The translations under genes and the position numbers were made by a program. A DNA stretch of 64,000 bases, taken from assembly GCF_002875945.1 (NCBI RefSeq), contig NZ_MCZK01000158.1:62001-126000 (forward strand), given 5' to 3'. How positions within the stretch are numbered: position 1 is the stretch's first letter; each line of letters opens with the position of its first letter. The stretch is from Vibrio lentus. Lineage in GTDB: Bacteria > Pseudomonadota > Gammaproteobacteria > Enterobacterales > Vibrionaceae. Shown here piece by piece: positions 34,366 through 43,469 of the stretch. The notes under the pieces were generated by a model. The model was not told the DNA's origin. It searched no databases and saw only the letters and a list, made by a program, of their open reading frames with translations.

Positions 34366-35385
34366 TTAGAAGTCGTAACGTAGACCTAGAGCTAGCTCGT
34401 CTTCAGCGTCAGCAGAGCTTGCTTTGCCGTTAACTAAGTCAGTGCTACCGATCTTGTCGCCTTCAGAGATTAGGTTGAAGTTGTACGATACGTAGCCACG
34501 GAAGTTAGGCTTGAAGTAGTACGTTGCATCGATTGCGATGTTGTCTGCAGACGTTTCGCTATCAGTTTCAGCGTTGTTGTACGTAGTTGAGAATACAGTT
34601 TGACCTAGAGTGTAAGCCGCTGCTAATTCGTAACCAGTGTAGTCAACAGCTTTGTCTGTGATTGCACCTGTAGTTTGCTTTTCACCGTCTGTGAATACAC
34701 CTGCGAAGTACAGGTCAGAGATAGCGTAAGAAGCTGAAAGCATGTACTCGTTAGATTTATCTTGGTCTGCGTAACCAGCACCTAGCTTAGCACCAGTCTC
34801 GCCGATTGCGTAGATAGCAGATAGAGAGTAACCATCTTTACCGTTGTCAGTGAACTCACCGTTAGTTTCTTCACGGTCAGCAAAGCGGTAGCTTGCTTTC
34901 AGGCCTAGGTCTTGGAATTGACCTTTGTAAGAAAGCATGTTGTCTGAACGGTCAGCTACAGCTAGTTTGTCTGCAGCAGAGTTACCGTGGTATGCCATGA
35001 TATCTGTGAAGTCAGTGATTACGCCTAGAGCACCTTCGTTCTTACCGTAAGTTACTTCACCGAATGTACCGCCTAGACCAGCGTACGTGTAACGGTTAGT
35101 GATATCACCATCGTTGTTATCAGTAGCGCCGCCGTTTTCAGCCGTTGTGAATTCGCCTTCGTAGAAACCAACACCGTATAGGCCGTCTTGGATTTCAACT
35201 TTACCTAGGAAGTTAAGACGGATACGTGTTTTGTCTTCAGCTTTGCCATCTTTTAAAGATAGACGAGCTTCAGCACGGCCGCCCATTTCAACAGAGTTAC
35301 CGTCTTGGTTGTATAGTTCTGCCGCGTTAGCGCCAGTAGCAAGAGCTGCAGCAGATACAGCAAGCGCGATCATAGTCTTGTTCAT
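34366..35385 (-). CDS. ompU: OmpU-like outer-membrane porin
   Basis: The 339-residue protein has a 21-residue signal peptide (cut after GANA) and a mature start AELYNQDGNSVEMGGRAEARLSL, typical of Gram-negative trimeric porins. It has alternating amphipathic strands and a C-terminal aromatic residue (LGLRYDF) for BAM recognition. Place next to greA and dacB matches V. cholerae ompU. It should form a general diffusion pore; in other vibrios it also affects bile resistance and adhesion. ToxR control is known there but cannot be confirmed here. Confidence 0.9.
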   Translation of the reverse strand: MNKTMIALAVSAAALATGANAAELYNQDGNSVEMGGRAEARLSLKDGKAEDKTRIRLNFLGKVEIQDGLYGVGFYEGEFTTAENGGATDNNDGDITNRYTYAGLGGTFGEVTYGKNEGALGVITDFTDIMAYHGNSAADKLAVADRSDNMLSYKGQFQDLGLKASYRFADREETNGEFTDNGKDGYSLSAIYAIGETGAKLGAGYADQDKSNEYMLSASYAISDLYFAGVFTDGEKQTTGAITDKAVDYTGYELAAAYTLGQTVFSTTYNNAETDSETSADNIAIDATYYFKPNFRGYVSYNFNLISEGDKIGSTDLVNGKASSADAEDELALGLRYDF

Positions 35386-35900
35386 GTTATTAATTCCTAA
35401 TTACTGTCCATAAAGGTATTTATCAAGGATTTGAATCCTTTTTGTGTATTGCTCGTATTAATCAAGCTTCATAATCATGCTTAGAACAAAAGCGTGAAAC
35501 TTGCCAGAGCAATTCATGGGGTACTTTTTACCCCTAAAGTTCCATAGTCAGTTAGTAAAATGATATCAATAAAAATAGTGAACACTGTTTTATTACATTT
35601 ACTGTTACTTAAGTTGTTGTTTTAATTTTGTTTTTATAAAAGTGTGATCTGCGTTTATTTGGTTTGTTTTTGTTTTTTTTAGGTATTTATTTGCTGACTT
35701 ATTGATGGGGAGGTTAATATTCATTTTTGTGATGTCTGTAATTTAGACCTAGATAAAGCTTTTATAATACAAAGTGGAATAAAGGTGATTTAGCCATCAA
35801 GTTTGTTTACACTAAGCCAAATCGTTTTGTTTCTATCACCCAATAAGTATGTTGGGTGGATTTATGTTGGCCAAAGAAAGCTTTGGCATAGAGGTAAAAA
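35386..35900. promoter_or_regulatory. A/T-rich divergent control region of ompU and greA
   Basis: This 515-bp gap holds the ompU leader side, with a GGGGTA/TACCCC hairpin (35518-35534), a very A/T-rich middle (about 35540-35700) of the sort ToxR or H-NS favours, and the greA leader. The greA side has TATAAT (35763-35768) with no good -35. It also has two hairpins, ACCCAA/TTGGGT (35838-35857) and GCCAAAG-aaag-CTTTGGC (35870-35887). No ORF with a ribosome site is seen. Confidence 0.5.
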
Positions 35901-36374
35901 ATGGAAAAGGTTCCAATGACAGTACGTGGCGCTCAGAAGCTACGTGACGAATTAGATCGCCTACTTAAGCTACGTCCTATTATTTCAGCAGCTATTGGTG
36001 AAGCACGTGAACTAGGTGACTTGAAAGAGAACGCTGAATATCACGCCGCTCGTGAAGAGCAGGGTATCTGTGAAGCTCAAATTCGAGATATCGAATACAA
36101 GCTATCGCTAGCTCAAATCATCGACGTAACTCAAATGGATAACACAGGTAAGGTTATCTTTGGTACTACGGTTACTTTGATTGACGTAGATACTGATGAA
36201 GAGTTCCGTTACCAAATCGTTTCTGAAGATGAAGCTGAAATCAAAACAGGTCGCATTTCGGTGAAATCACCGATCGCTCGTGGTCTTATTGGTAAGATGG
36301 AAGGTGACGAGGTTATTATCTCTACACCTGGCGGCGATAAAGACTTCGAAATCGACAAAGTAGAATACATCTAA
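35901..36374 (+). CDS. greA: Transcription elongation factor GreA
   Basis: GreA enters the RNA polymerase secondary channel and stimulates cleavage of backtracked RNA. The 157-residue protein has an N-terminal coiled coil (about 1-75) with the acidic tip in GDLKENAEYHAAREEQG and a C-terminal FKBP-like domain ending GGDKDFEIDKVEYI. The start ATG has a GAGG site and is 13 nt after a hairpin that could affect initiation. Confidence 0.96.
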   Translation: MEKVPMTVRGAQKLRDELDRLLKLRPIISAAIGEARELGDLKENAEYHAAREEQGICEAQIRDIEYKLSLAQIIDVTQMDNTGKVIFGTTVTLIDVDTDEEFRYQIVSEDEAEIKTGRISVKSPIARGLIGKMEGDEVIISTPGGDKDFEIDKVEYI

Positions 36375-36400
36375 TTGAATTTACTTTGGTTCTAATAAGT

Positions 36401-36426
36401 AAAAAGGTCGCTAATGCGACCTTTTT
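36401..36426 (+). terminator. Rho-independent terminator of greA
   Basis: AAAAAGGTCGC-taat-GCGACCTTTTT is a perfect 11-bp stem with a T-run. It also stands between greA and the convergent yhbY. Confidence 0.92.
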
Positions 36427-36499
36427 CGTTTCTCACGCTACACTAAAAGATAAGCACAGTGGCTTTCTGATTGCGGAGCTAGCTTGAAGTCAAACTAAC

Positions 36500-36796
36500 T
36501 TATTTGCGTGGAATCTCGATTTTACGTGCTTCAGACTGACGGAACAGTACAAGAACTTTACCGATAGTTTGTACTTTCTCAGCTTTAGTTTCACGTACAA
36601 TTGCATCGATAATCAGTTGCTTAGTCTCACGGTCTTCTGATGCAACTTTAATCTTGATCAGTTCGTGGTGGTCTAGAGCTAATTCGATTTCCGCTAGAAC
36701 AGCTTCAGTAAGTCCATTTGCGCCCATTAGCACTACAGGTTTTAAACTGTGAGCTAGGCCCTTTAGATGCTGCTTTTGTTTGGTACTTAGGTTCAT
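36500..36796 (-). CDS. yhbY: CRS1/YhbY-type ribosome-associated RNA-binding protein
   Basis: This 98-residue single-domain protein has the CRM fold, with the GxxG-like loop GANGLTEAVLAEIELAL (about 26-42) and a basic N-terminus (KQKQHLKGLAHSLKP). In E. coli YhbY associates with pre-50S ribosomes. It is divergent from rlmE, another 50S assembly factor, with a 114-bp gap between the start codons. Confidence 0.92.
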   Translation of the reverse strand: MNLSTKQKQHLKGLAHSLKPVVLMGANGLTEAVLAEIELALDHHELIKIKVASEDRETKQLIIDAIVRETKAEKVQTIGKVLVLFRQSEARKIEIPRK

Positions 36797-36910
36797 TACG
36801 CGGCCAATTTTCTTTAGTATTAGGGTTGAAAAAACCTATTTTAACGCCATCTAATGCTGAAGACTATAATTTATTCAGCAATTAGTACTTTCCTCCAATT
36901 TAGGTATCCA

Positions 36911-37540
36911 ATGAGTAAACAGAAACACTCGGCCAGTTCAGGCCGTTGGTTGAAGGAACACTTCGACGACAAGTACGCAAATGAGGCGAGAAAGAAAGGC
37001 TATCGTTCACGTGCTTATTTCAAAATGGAAGAGATTCAAGCGAAAGATAAATTGTTGTCTCCTGCGATGACCGTTGTGGATTTGGGTGCAGCTCCTGGCG
37101 GTTGGTCTCAATATGCTGCTAAGATTATTGGTGACAGTGGACAAATCATTGCGTGTGACTTGTTACCTATGGACCCAATCGCTGGAGTGAGCTTTTTACA
37201 AGGTGATTTCCGCGAAGAAGCAGTATTGGAAGCGTTGTTAGACCGTATTCAACCTAATATGGTTGATGTGGTTATGTCTGACATGGCACCTAACATTGCG
37301 GGAAATAACTCAGTAGACCAACCAAGAGCTATGTACTTGGTTGAATTAGCTTTGGATATGTGTCGACAAGTTCTAGCTACCAATGGTAGTTTTGTTGTTA
37401 AAGTATTCCAAGGCGAAGGGTTTGACCAATACGTTAAAGATGTCCGTGAGATGTTTAAAACGGTTAAGGTCAGAAAACCCGACTCTTCTCGAGCTCGTTC
37501 TCGTGAAGTGTTTATCGTAGCCACTGGTTACAAAGGTTAA
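36911..37540 (+). CDS. rlmE: 23S rRNA (uridine2552-2'-O)-methyltransferase RlmE
   Basis: RlmE (RrmJ/FtsJ) methylates U2552 in the ribosomal A loop, a late step in 50S assembly. The 209-residue protein has the SAM motif VDLGAAPGGWSQYA, the catalytic K-D-K-E tetrad visible in part as VVMSDMAPN and FVVKVFQGEG, and a basic C-terminus. I start at ATG 36911 (MSKQKHSASSGRW), the family start with AGGTA just upstream; a 19-residue extension is not supported. It precedes ftsH, as in E. coli. Confidence 0.95.
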   Translation: MSKQKHSASSGRWLKEHFDDKYANEARKKGYRSRAYFKMEEIQAKDKLLSPAMTVVDLGAAPGGWSQYAAKIIGDSGQIIACDLLPMDPIAGVSFLQGDFREEAVLEALLDRIQPNMVDVVMSDMAPNIAGNNSVDQPRAMYLVELALDMCRQVLATNGSFVVKVFQGEGFDQYVKDVREMFKTVKVRKPDSSRARSREVFIVATGYKG

Positions 37541-37638
37541 CGATTCTGTTCGATTTTGAACCGTTAACAATATAGCTACAGGTTACAAACTGTAGTACCC
37601 TACCTTTAATTACAATTAGTTATCGAGAGGCTGACACC

Positions 37639-39618
37639 TTGAGTGACATGGCAAAAAATTTAATTCTGTGGCTAGTTATCGCTGTAGTGCTTATGTCTGT
37701 ATTCCAGAGCTTCGGCCCTGGTGAAAGTAATGGCAGAGCAGTTGATTACACCACGTTTGTACAGGAAGTTGGCCAAGGCCAGATTCAAGACGCACAGTTC
37801 AATAACAGTGAAATCTCTTTCACCCGTCGTGGTGGTGGTGCTAAGTATGTAACTTACATGCCTGTTTATGATCAGAAGCTACTTGATGACTTAATTAACC
37901 AAAACGTGAAAGTTCAGGGCACACCACCTGAAGAGCAGAGCCTGCTTGGCACTATCTTTATCTCTTGGTTCCCAATGATCTTACTGATTGGTGTGTGGAT
38001 TTTCTTCATGCGTCAAATGCAAGGCGGCGGCGGCGGTAAAGGCGCAATGTCGTTTGGTAAGAGCAAAGCTCGAATGATGAGCGAAGAACAAATTAAAACG
38101 ATGTTTGCTGATGTCGCAGGTTGTGACGAAGCAAAAGAAGACGTTAAAGAACTTGTTGACTACCTTCGTGACCCAAGTCGTTTCCAAAAACTAGGTGGTA
38201 AGATCCCTACAGGTATTCTGTTGGTTGGCCCTCCTGGTACTGGTAAGACATTGCTTGCCAAAGCGATTGCGGGTGAAGCGAAAGTACCGTTCTTTACTAT
38301 CTCTGGTTCTGACTTCGTAGAAATGTTCGTTGGTGTTGGTGCATCTCGTGTGCGTGACATGTTCGAACAAGCTAAGAAGGCCGCACCATGTATCATCTTT
38401 ATCGATGAAATCGATGCAGTAGGTCGTCAACGTGGCGCTGGTGTTGGTGGTGGTCACGATGAACGTGAGCAAACACTGAACCAAATGCTGGTTGAGATGG
38501 ATGGTTTCGAAGGTAACGAAGGTATTATTGTTATCGCTGCGACTAACCGTCCAGACGTACTTGACCCAGCACTACTTCGTCCAGGTCGTTTTGACCGTCA
38601 AGTTGTGGTTGGTCTACCTGATGTACGTGGTCGTGAACAGATTCTTAAAGTACACATGCGTAAAGTTCCACTGTCAGGCGATGTTGAACCATCTCTGATT
38701 GCTCGTGGTACTCCAGGTTTCTCTGGTGCAGATCTTGCGAACCTTGTTAACGAAGCGGCTCTATTTGCTGCTCGCGGAAACAAACGCAATGTCTCTATGG
38801 TTGAGTTTGAACTTGCGAAAGATAAGATCATGATGGGTGCAGAGCGCCGTTCAATGGTTATGTCTGAAGAAGTGAAAGAGTCAACGGCTTACCACGAAGC
38901 TGGTCACGCGATTGTTGGTCGTTTGGTACCTGAACACGATCCAGTGTACAAAGTATCAATCATACCACGTGGTCGTGCACTTGGTGTGACGATGTATCTA
39001 CCAGAACAAGATCGCGTAAGCATGTCTCGCCAACATCTAGAGTCTATGATTTCTAGCTTGTACGGCGGTCGTCTTGCTGAAGAACTTATCTACGGTAAAG
39101 AGAAGGTTTCGACTGGTGCGTCTAACGATATCGAACGTGCAACAGATATTGCTCGTAAGATGGTTACGCAGTGGGGCTTCTCTGAGAAACTGGGTCCTCT
39201 TCTTTATGCTGAAGAAGAAGGCGAAGTTTTCTTAGGTCGCGGCATGAGTCAAGCGAAGCATGTTTCTGACGATACAACTCGACTTATCGATGAAGAAATT
39301 CGTATTCTTATCGACCGCAACTACGCTCGCGCTAAGCAAATCCTAGAAGACAATATGGATTTGATGCACTCGATGAAAGATGCGCTTATGAAGTACGAAA
39401 CGATCGATGCGGGTCAAATTGATGACCTCATGGAACGTAAGACTGACATTCGTGAGCCTGCTGGTTGGGGTGACCAGGCAAAAGCTGAACCTACAAAGGA
39501 AGAAGCCAAGCCTGAAGCTGAGGAAACACCTGAAGCTAAAGCCGAACCAAAAGCTGAAGAGTCAAAAGTTGAAGAAGCTAAATCTGAATCAGATGATGCT
39601 CAAAACAAAGATTCTTAA
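37639..39618 (+). CDS. ftsH: ATP-dependent zinc metalloprotease FtsH
   Basis: FtsH is the membrane-anchored AAA+ protease that degrades LpxC, sigma-32 and misassembled membrane proteins. The 659-residue protein has two N-terminal helices with a periplasmic domain between them, Walker A GPPGTGKT (197-204), the second region of homology ATNRPDVLD, and zinc site HEAGH (419-423). The TTG at 37639 is favoured: GAGAGG lies 8 nt upstream, while ATG 37648 would be too far away. The last 50 or so residues are a low-complexity Glu/Lys/Ala tail unlike the E. coli end. Confidence 0.96.
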   Translation: MSDMAKNLILWLVIAVVLMSVFQSFGPGESNGRAVDYTTFVQEVGQGQIQDAQFNNSEISFTRRGGGAKYVTYMPVYDQKLLDDLINQNVKVQGTPPEEQSLLGTIFISWFPMILLIGVWIFFMRQMQGGGGGKGAMSFGKSKARMMSEEQIKTMFADVAGCDEAKEDVKELVDYLRDPSRFQKLGGKIPTGILLVGPPGTGKTLLAKAIAGEAKVPFFTISGSDFVEMFVGVGASRVRDMFEQAKKAAPCIIFIDEIDAVGRQRGAGVGGGHDEREQTLNQMLVEMDGFEGNEGIIVIAATNRPDVLDPALLRPGRFDRQVVVGLPDVRGREQILKVHMRKVPLSGDVEPSLIARGTPGFSGADLANLVNEAALFAARGNKRNVSMVEFELAKDKIMMGAERRSMVMSEEVKESTAYHEAGHAIVGRLVPEHDPVYKVSIIPRGRALGVTMYLPEQDRVSMSRQHLESMISSLYGGRLAEELIYGKEKVSTGASNDIERATDIARKMVTQWGFSEKLGPLLYAEEEGEVFLGRGMSQAKHVSDDTTRLIDEEIRILIDRNYARAKQILEDNMDLMHSMKDALMKYETIDAGQIDDLMERKTDIREPAGWGDQAKAEPTKEEAKPEAEETPEAKAEPKAEESKVEEAKSESDDAQNKDS

Positions 39619-39635
39619 TCGCTAAGCTATTAATT

Positions 39636-39662
39636 AAAACCCTGAGTATGCTCAGGGTTTTT
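39636..39662 (+). terminator. Rho-independent terminator of ftsH
   Basis: AAAACCCTGAG-tatg-CTCAGGGTTTT is an 11-bp perfect stem followed by T. It separates ftsH from folP. Confidence 0.9.
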
Positions 39663-39707
39663 CTGTTTCTAGCGCAAAGTGTTTTAACCTTTTAAGACCT
39701 GCCTTCC

Positions 39708-40538
39708 ATGATATTACAAGCAAACAGCAAAACACTCCTTTTAGACCGTCCGCATGTGATGGGTATCCTCAATGTAACTCCCGACTCATTTTCTGATGGT
39801 GGTCAATTCAACTCATTAGAGAAAGCATTGCAGCAAGCTGAACGCATGATCAAAGCCGGTGTCAGTATTATTGATATCGGTGGTGAATCTACCCGTCCGG
39901 GAGCGCCTGAAGTTACATTGGAAGATGAACTATCAAGGGTTATCCCCGCAATTAAAGCGATTCGAGCTAATTTTGATGTGTGGATTTCTATTGATACCAG
40001 CAAAGCGGAAGTGATGCGTCAAGCCGTTGAAGCGGGTGCTGACTTGATCAATGATGTGCGAGCTCTGCAAGAGTCAGGCGCTTTAGAAGCTGCCGCTCAA
40101 GCTCAGGTTCCCGTTTGTTTGATGCACATGAAAGGCCAGCCAAGAACCATGCAAGCTAACCCTAGCTATGACGATGTTTTCACGGATGTCGAAGACTTTT
40201 TAAAAGAAAGAGTTGAGGCTTGTGAGGCTGTCGGCATACCTAAAGAGCGACTTGTTCTCGATCCGGGCTTTGGCTTTGGTAAAACCATAGAGCATAATTA
40301 CCACCTATTAGCGCACCTTGAAAAATTTCATACGCTTGGCTTGCCAATCTTAGCGGGTATCTCGAGAAAATCGATGATCTTTAAGCTGCTAGATAAAGCA
40401 CCAGCAGATTGCATGGTAGGAAGTGTTACTTGCGCTACCATTGCTGCGATGAAAGGTGCTCAAATTATTCGCGTTCACGATGTAGAAGATACATTGGAAG
40501 CGATGAAGATAATTGAAGTGATGAACAACAATCACTAA
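39708..40538 (+). CDS. folP: Dihydropteroate synthase
   Basis: FolP condenses p-aminobenzoate with hydroxymethyl-dihydropterin diphosphate in folate synthesis and is the sulfonamide target. The 276-residue TIM barrel has the pterin/diphosphate motifs GILNVTPDSFSDGG (19-32) and DIGGESTRPGA (56-66), plus the C-terminal IRVHDV signature. The ribosome site is weak, and it is followed 22 bp later by glmM, as in E. coli. Confidence 0.96.
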   Translation: MILQANSKTLLLDRPHVMGILNVTPDSFSDGGQFNSLEKALQQAERMIKAGVSIIDIGGESTRPGAPEVTLEDELSRVIPAIKAIRANFDVWISIDTSKAEVMRQAVEAGADLINDVRALQESGALEAAAQAQVPVCLMHMKGQPRTMQANPSYDDVFTDVEDFLKERVEACEAVGIPKERLVLDPGFGFGKTIEHNYHLLAHLEKFHTLGLPILAGISRKSMIFKLLDKAPADCMVGSVTCATIAAMKGAQIIRVHDVEDTLEAMKIIEVMNNNH

Positions 40539-40560
40539 ATAATAATTAAGGAAAATCAAT

Positions 40561-41901
40561 ATGTCTGATAAAAGACGTTACTTCGGAACAGATGGCGTAC
40601 GTGGCAAAGTGGGTCAATACCCAATTACACCTGATTTTGTTTTGAAGCTTGGCTGGGCTGCTGGTCGTGTTCTAGCAAAGCAGGGCACAAAGAAAGTGAT
40701 TATCGGTAAAGATACTCGTATTTCTGGTTACATGCTTGAGTCTGCTTTAGAAGCTGGCTTAGCTGCTGCGGGTCTTCAGGCTACGTTTACTGGGCCAATG
40801 CCGACACCAGCTGTTGCTTACCTAACACAAACTTTCCGTGCTGAGGCGGGGATTGTTATCTCTGCATCGCATAACCCATATTACGATAACGGTATTAAGT
40901 TCTTCTCTTCTGAAGGAACTAAATTGTCGGATGAAATCGAGTTGGCAATCGAAGCCGAACTAGACAAAGATATCGAGTGCGTGGAATCCTCAGTACTAGG
41001 TAAAGCAGTTCGCTTAAATGATGCAGCAGGCCGTTATATTGAATTTTGTAAAAGTACATTCCCGCACAAAATGACATTAGCCGGAATGAAAATTGTGGTT
41101 GATTGCGCGCACGGTGCAACTTATCACATCGCGCCAGCTGTGTTTAAAGAGTTGGGTGCTGAAGTCATTGCAATGGGTGTTGAGCCAAATGGTACCAACA
41201 TTAACCATGAAGTGGGTGCGACGGATGTGCGTGCTCTGCAAGCTAAAGTGGTTGAAGAGAAAGCAGCTTTAGGCCTTGGCTTTGATGGCGACGGTGACCG
41301 TATCATTATGGTTGATGAGCTAGGCAATAAGGTTGATGGCGACCAAATCGCTTACATCATTGCTCGTGATGCGCTACGTCGTGGTGAGCTAAAAGGCGGT
41401 GTTGTTGGTACATTGATGACGAACCTTGGTATGGAAAATGGACTTAAGCAATTAGGTATTCCATTTGTACGTGCTGCTGTAGGTGACCGTTATGTAATGG
41501 AGCAGCTTCTTGCTAAAGGCTGGAAGATCGGTGCAGAAAACTCTGGCCATGTGATTCTATTGGATAAAGTAACGACGGGTGATGCCATCGTTGCTGCACT
41601 GCAAGTGTTGGCTTCAGTTGTTGATAGTGAAATGACACTGAATGAACTCTCTCAAGGTATGACGTTATACCCTCAGGTTCTAGAAAATGTTCGTTTCAGC
41701 GGTGACTCAAACCCATTAGAAGCTGAGGCTGTTAAAGCGGCTGTTGTTGAAGTGGAAGCTGAGCTTGGTGAAAAAGGCCGCGTATTACTGCGCAAGTCAG
41801 GCACAGAGCCTCTATTGCGAGTGATGGTTGAAGGTGAAGATGCTGATCTTGTTCAGAAATCTGCACTTAAGATTGCTGATGCTGTAAAAGCGAATTGCTA
41901 A
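40561..41901 (+). CDS. glmM: Phosphoglucosamine mutase
   Basis: GlmM converts glucosamine-6-phosphate to glucosamine-1-phosphate for UDP-GlcNAc synthesis. The 446-residue protein has phosphoserine loop SASHNPYYDNG (active Ser103), metal loop FDGDGDR (241-247) and phosphate loop RKSGTEPLLRVMVEG. It is the second phosphohexomutase in this window, but it belongs to the biosynthetic GlmM branch, unlike the chitin-operon enzyme. Confidence 0.97.
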   Translation: MSDKRRYFGTDGVRGKVGQYPITPDFVLKLGWAAGRVLAKQGTKKVIIGKDTRISGYMLESALEAGLAAAGLQATFTGPMPTPAVAYLTQTFRAEAGIVISASHNPYYDNGIKFFSSEGTKLSDEIELAIEAELDKDIECVESSVLGKAVRLNDAAGRYIEFCKSTFPHKMTLAGMKIVVDCAHGATYHIAPAVFKELGAEVIAMGVEPNGTNINHEVGATDVRALQAKVVEEKAALGLGFDGDGDRIIMVDELGNKVDGDQIAYIIARDALRRGELKGGVVGTLMTNLGMENGLKQLGIPFVRAAVGDRYVMEQLLAKGWKIGAENSGHVILLDKVTTGDAIVAALQVLASVVDSEMTLNELSQGMTLYPQVLENVRFSGDSNPLEAEAVKAAVVEVEAELGEKGRVLLRKSGTEPLLRVMVEGEDADLVQKSALKIADAVKANC

Positions 41902-41971
41902 TTAAATAGTTTATCGCTGTAGCATGCATCATCATGCCCGTGATTAAGTCTGTTTAACTTATGCCTTGATG

Positions 41972-42004
41972 AAAAGCGACACAAACGAGTTTTGTGTCGC
42001 TTTT
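41972..42004 (+). terminator. Rho-independent terminator of folP-glmM
   Basis: AAAAGCGACACAAA and TTTGTGTCGCTTTT form a 14-bp perfect stem with a 5-nt loop. It lies 70 bp past the glmM stop. Confidence 0.93.
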
Positions 42005-42057
42005 GCCCTTTTTTTAACCACTCGCTTGTTAAAGGCTTATTTTTTAGCAAATTCCTC

Positions 42058-42086
42058 TTGTCAGTCATCGTCGCATTCGCTAGTAT
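42058..42086 (+). promoter_or_regulatory. Probable secG promoter
   Basis: TTGTCA (42058-42063) and TAGTAT (42081-42086) are spaced by 17 bp and lie about 95 bp before the secG start, just after the glmM terminator. Confidence 0.6.
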
Positions 42087-42179
42087 TGCTCGGCCTTCAG
42101 TTAGGAGGTCGCTAGCCTTGTTCTTAAAAATAGTTTTTTGAACGGCGCTGGCTCAACAATTAGGAACATAGGTGGAAAA

Positions 42180-42512
42180 ATGTTTACAGTTCTACTTGTG
42201 ATTTACCTGTTGGCAGCGCTTGGTGTAATTGGCCTAGTGTTGATTCAACAAGGTAAAGGCGCAGATATGGGAGCCTCATTCGGTGCTGGCGCTTCAAACA
42301 CTGTGTTTGGTGCTGGTGGCTCAGGAAATTTCCTTACCCGAATGACTGCAATTTTTGCAACTACATTTTTTATCCTTAGCTTAGTGCTTGGTAATATGTC
42401 TACACATAAAACTGAGTCACAATGGATTAACCCGACTGAAGGTCAGGTAATTCAGCAAGCTGAAGATGCAGTGAGTGAAGTTCCGGCGCAAGGCGACGAG
42501 ATTCCACAATAA
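42180..42512 (+). CDS. secG: Preprotein translocase subunit SecG
   Basis: SecG is the small helper subunit of the SecYEG channel. The 110-residue protein has two membrane helices (about 3-22 and 53-72) joined by the conserved Gly-rich loop QQGKGADMGASFGAGASNTVFG. I start at ATG 42180 (MFTVLLVIYLLAALG) with AGGTGG 4 nt upstream; a 14-residue TTG-initiated extension is unlikely. The Gln/Glu-rich C-terminus is variable in the family. tRNA-Leu follows 16 bp later and may be on the same transcript. Confidence 0.94.
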   Translation: MFTVLLVIYLLAALGVIGLVLIQQGKGADMGASFGAGASNTVFGAGGSGNFLTRMTAIFATTFFILSLVLGNMSTHKTESQWINPTEGQVIQQAEDAVSEVPAQGDEIPQ

Positions 42513-42528
42513 TCTGCAAAGATTTGAT

Positions 42529-42613
42529 GCCGAGATGGTGAAATTGGTAGACACGCTAGCATGAGGTGCTAGTGCCTTAGGGTGTGAGGGTTCGAGTCCC
42601 TCTCTCGGCACCA
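42529..42613 (+). tRNA. tRNA-Leu (anticodon GAG)
   Basis: The 85-nt sequence folds as a class II tRNA with acceptor stem GCCGAGA, a D-loop with GGTAGAC, anticodon loop centred on GAG, a long variable arm, T-loop GGTTCGAGTCC and encoded 3' CCA. It reads CUC and CUU codons. It sits right after secG, as leuU does in E. coli. Confidence 0.97.
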
Positions 42614-42624
42614 TGTTTACAAAC

Positions 42625-42652
42625 TTGTAAAACATCTTGTTGGGCGTATAAT
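42625..42652 (+). promoter_or_regulatory. Probable promoter of tRNA-fMet
   Basis: TTGTAA (42625-42630) and a perfect TATAAT (42647-42652) are 16 bp apart, 14 bp before the mature tRNA start. This suggests the nusA-infB operon begins with the tRNA. Confidence 0.65.
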
Positions 42653-42666
42653 GCTCACAAGTCGGA

Positions 42667-42743
<77 letters not shown>

Positions 42744-42857
42744 ATTTCAATGCTATTATATAGCGTGTATTGGTAGCAAGTTTGCACAGTGTGAACCTCA
42801 CTGTGAGTTAAGTGTAATATCAAATATGATGGCACTTAACATATAAGGGTCCAGCAA

Positions 42858-42886
42858 CAAAAACCCCGGCTTATACGGGGTTTTTT
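42858..42886 (+). terminator. Rho-independent terminator between tRNA-fMet and rimP
   Basis: AAAACCCCG and CGGGGTTTTTT form a 9-bp stem with a 7-nt loop and T-run. As the downstream genes have no obvious promoter of their own, it may be leaky or allow NusA-dependent readthrough. Confidence 0.85.
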
Positions 42887-42978
42887 GTTATCTAAGCATT
42901 TGTAAATGCAATTTAGATAATGTTTGCTTGGAATTTAAATTGGGCTTTGAGCCCTTTTTTTGTTTCTGGAGTGGTTAA

Positions 42979-43434
42979 ATGACTGGTTTAGAAAGACAAC
43001 TTACTGAAATGCTTGACGCTCCAGTAGCAGCATCAGGTTATGAGTTAGTTGGATTAGAATTTATTCGTGCTGGTGAGCACTCAACGCTACGTATTTACAT
43101 CGATTCACCAAATGGTATCAATGTAGACGATTGCTCTGAAGTTAGTCACCAAGTAAGTGCCGTAATGGACGTTGAAGATCCAATTTCAGTGGCTTATAAC
43201 CTTGAAGTTTCTTCACCAGGTTTAGAGAGACCACTGTTCAAAGCAGAGCATTACCAACAATTTATTGGTCACGAGGTAAGCATCGTTTTGAAAATGGCTG
43301 TCGGCAACCGTCGTAAATGGAAAGGTGATATCCAATCTATTGAAGGCGAGACAGTAAAAGTATTGGTTGAAGGACAAGAAGAAGAATTCGTCCTGAGTAA
43401 TATTGCGAAAGCTAACCTGATCCCTAAATTTTAG
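42979..43434 (+). CDS. rimP: Ribosome maturation factor RimP
   Basis: RimP is needed for late 30S maturation. The 151-residue protein has an alpha/beta N-terminal domain (GYELVGLEFIRAGEHSTLRIYID) and a C-terminal SH3-like barrel (from about 90). The conserved segment LEVSSPGLERPL is present. ATG has a TGGAG site. It is 35 bp upstream of nusA in the conserved operon. Confidence 0.95.
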   Translation: MTGLERQLTEMLDAPVAASGYELVGLEFIRAGEHSTLRIYIDSPNGINVDDCSEVSHQVSAVMDVEDPISVAYNLEVSSPGLERPLFKAEHYQQFIGHEVSIVLKMAVGNRRKWKGDIQSIEGETVKVLVEGQEEEFVLSNIAKANLIPKF

Positions 43435-43469
43435 TTCTCCTAGAGAGATGAGCTTAAGAGGCTAGATTA

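Noticed and set aside
665..41901. Two phosphohexomutases (665-2077 and 40561-41901) considered as a duplication
   Set aside because: Loop sequences differ (GGESSGG and TASHNP in one; SASHNP in GlmM), showing separate subfamilies with different pathways.
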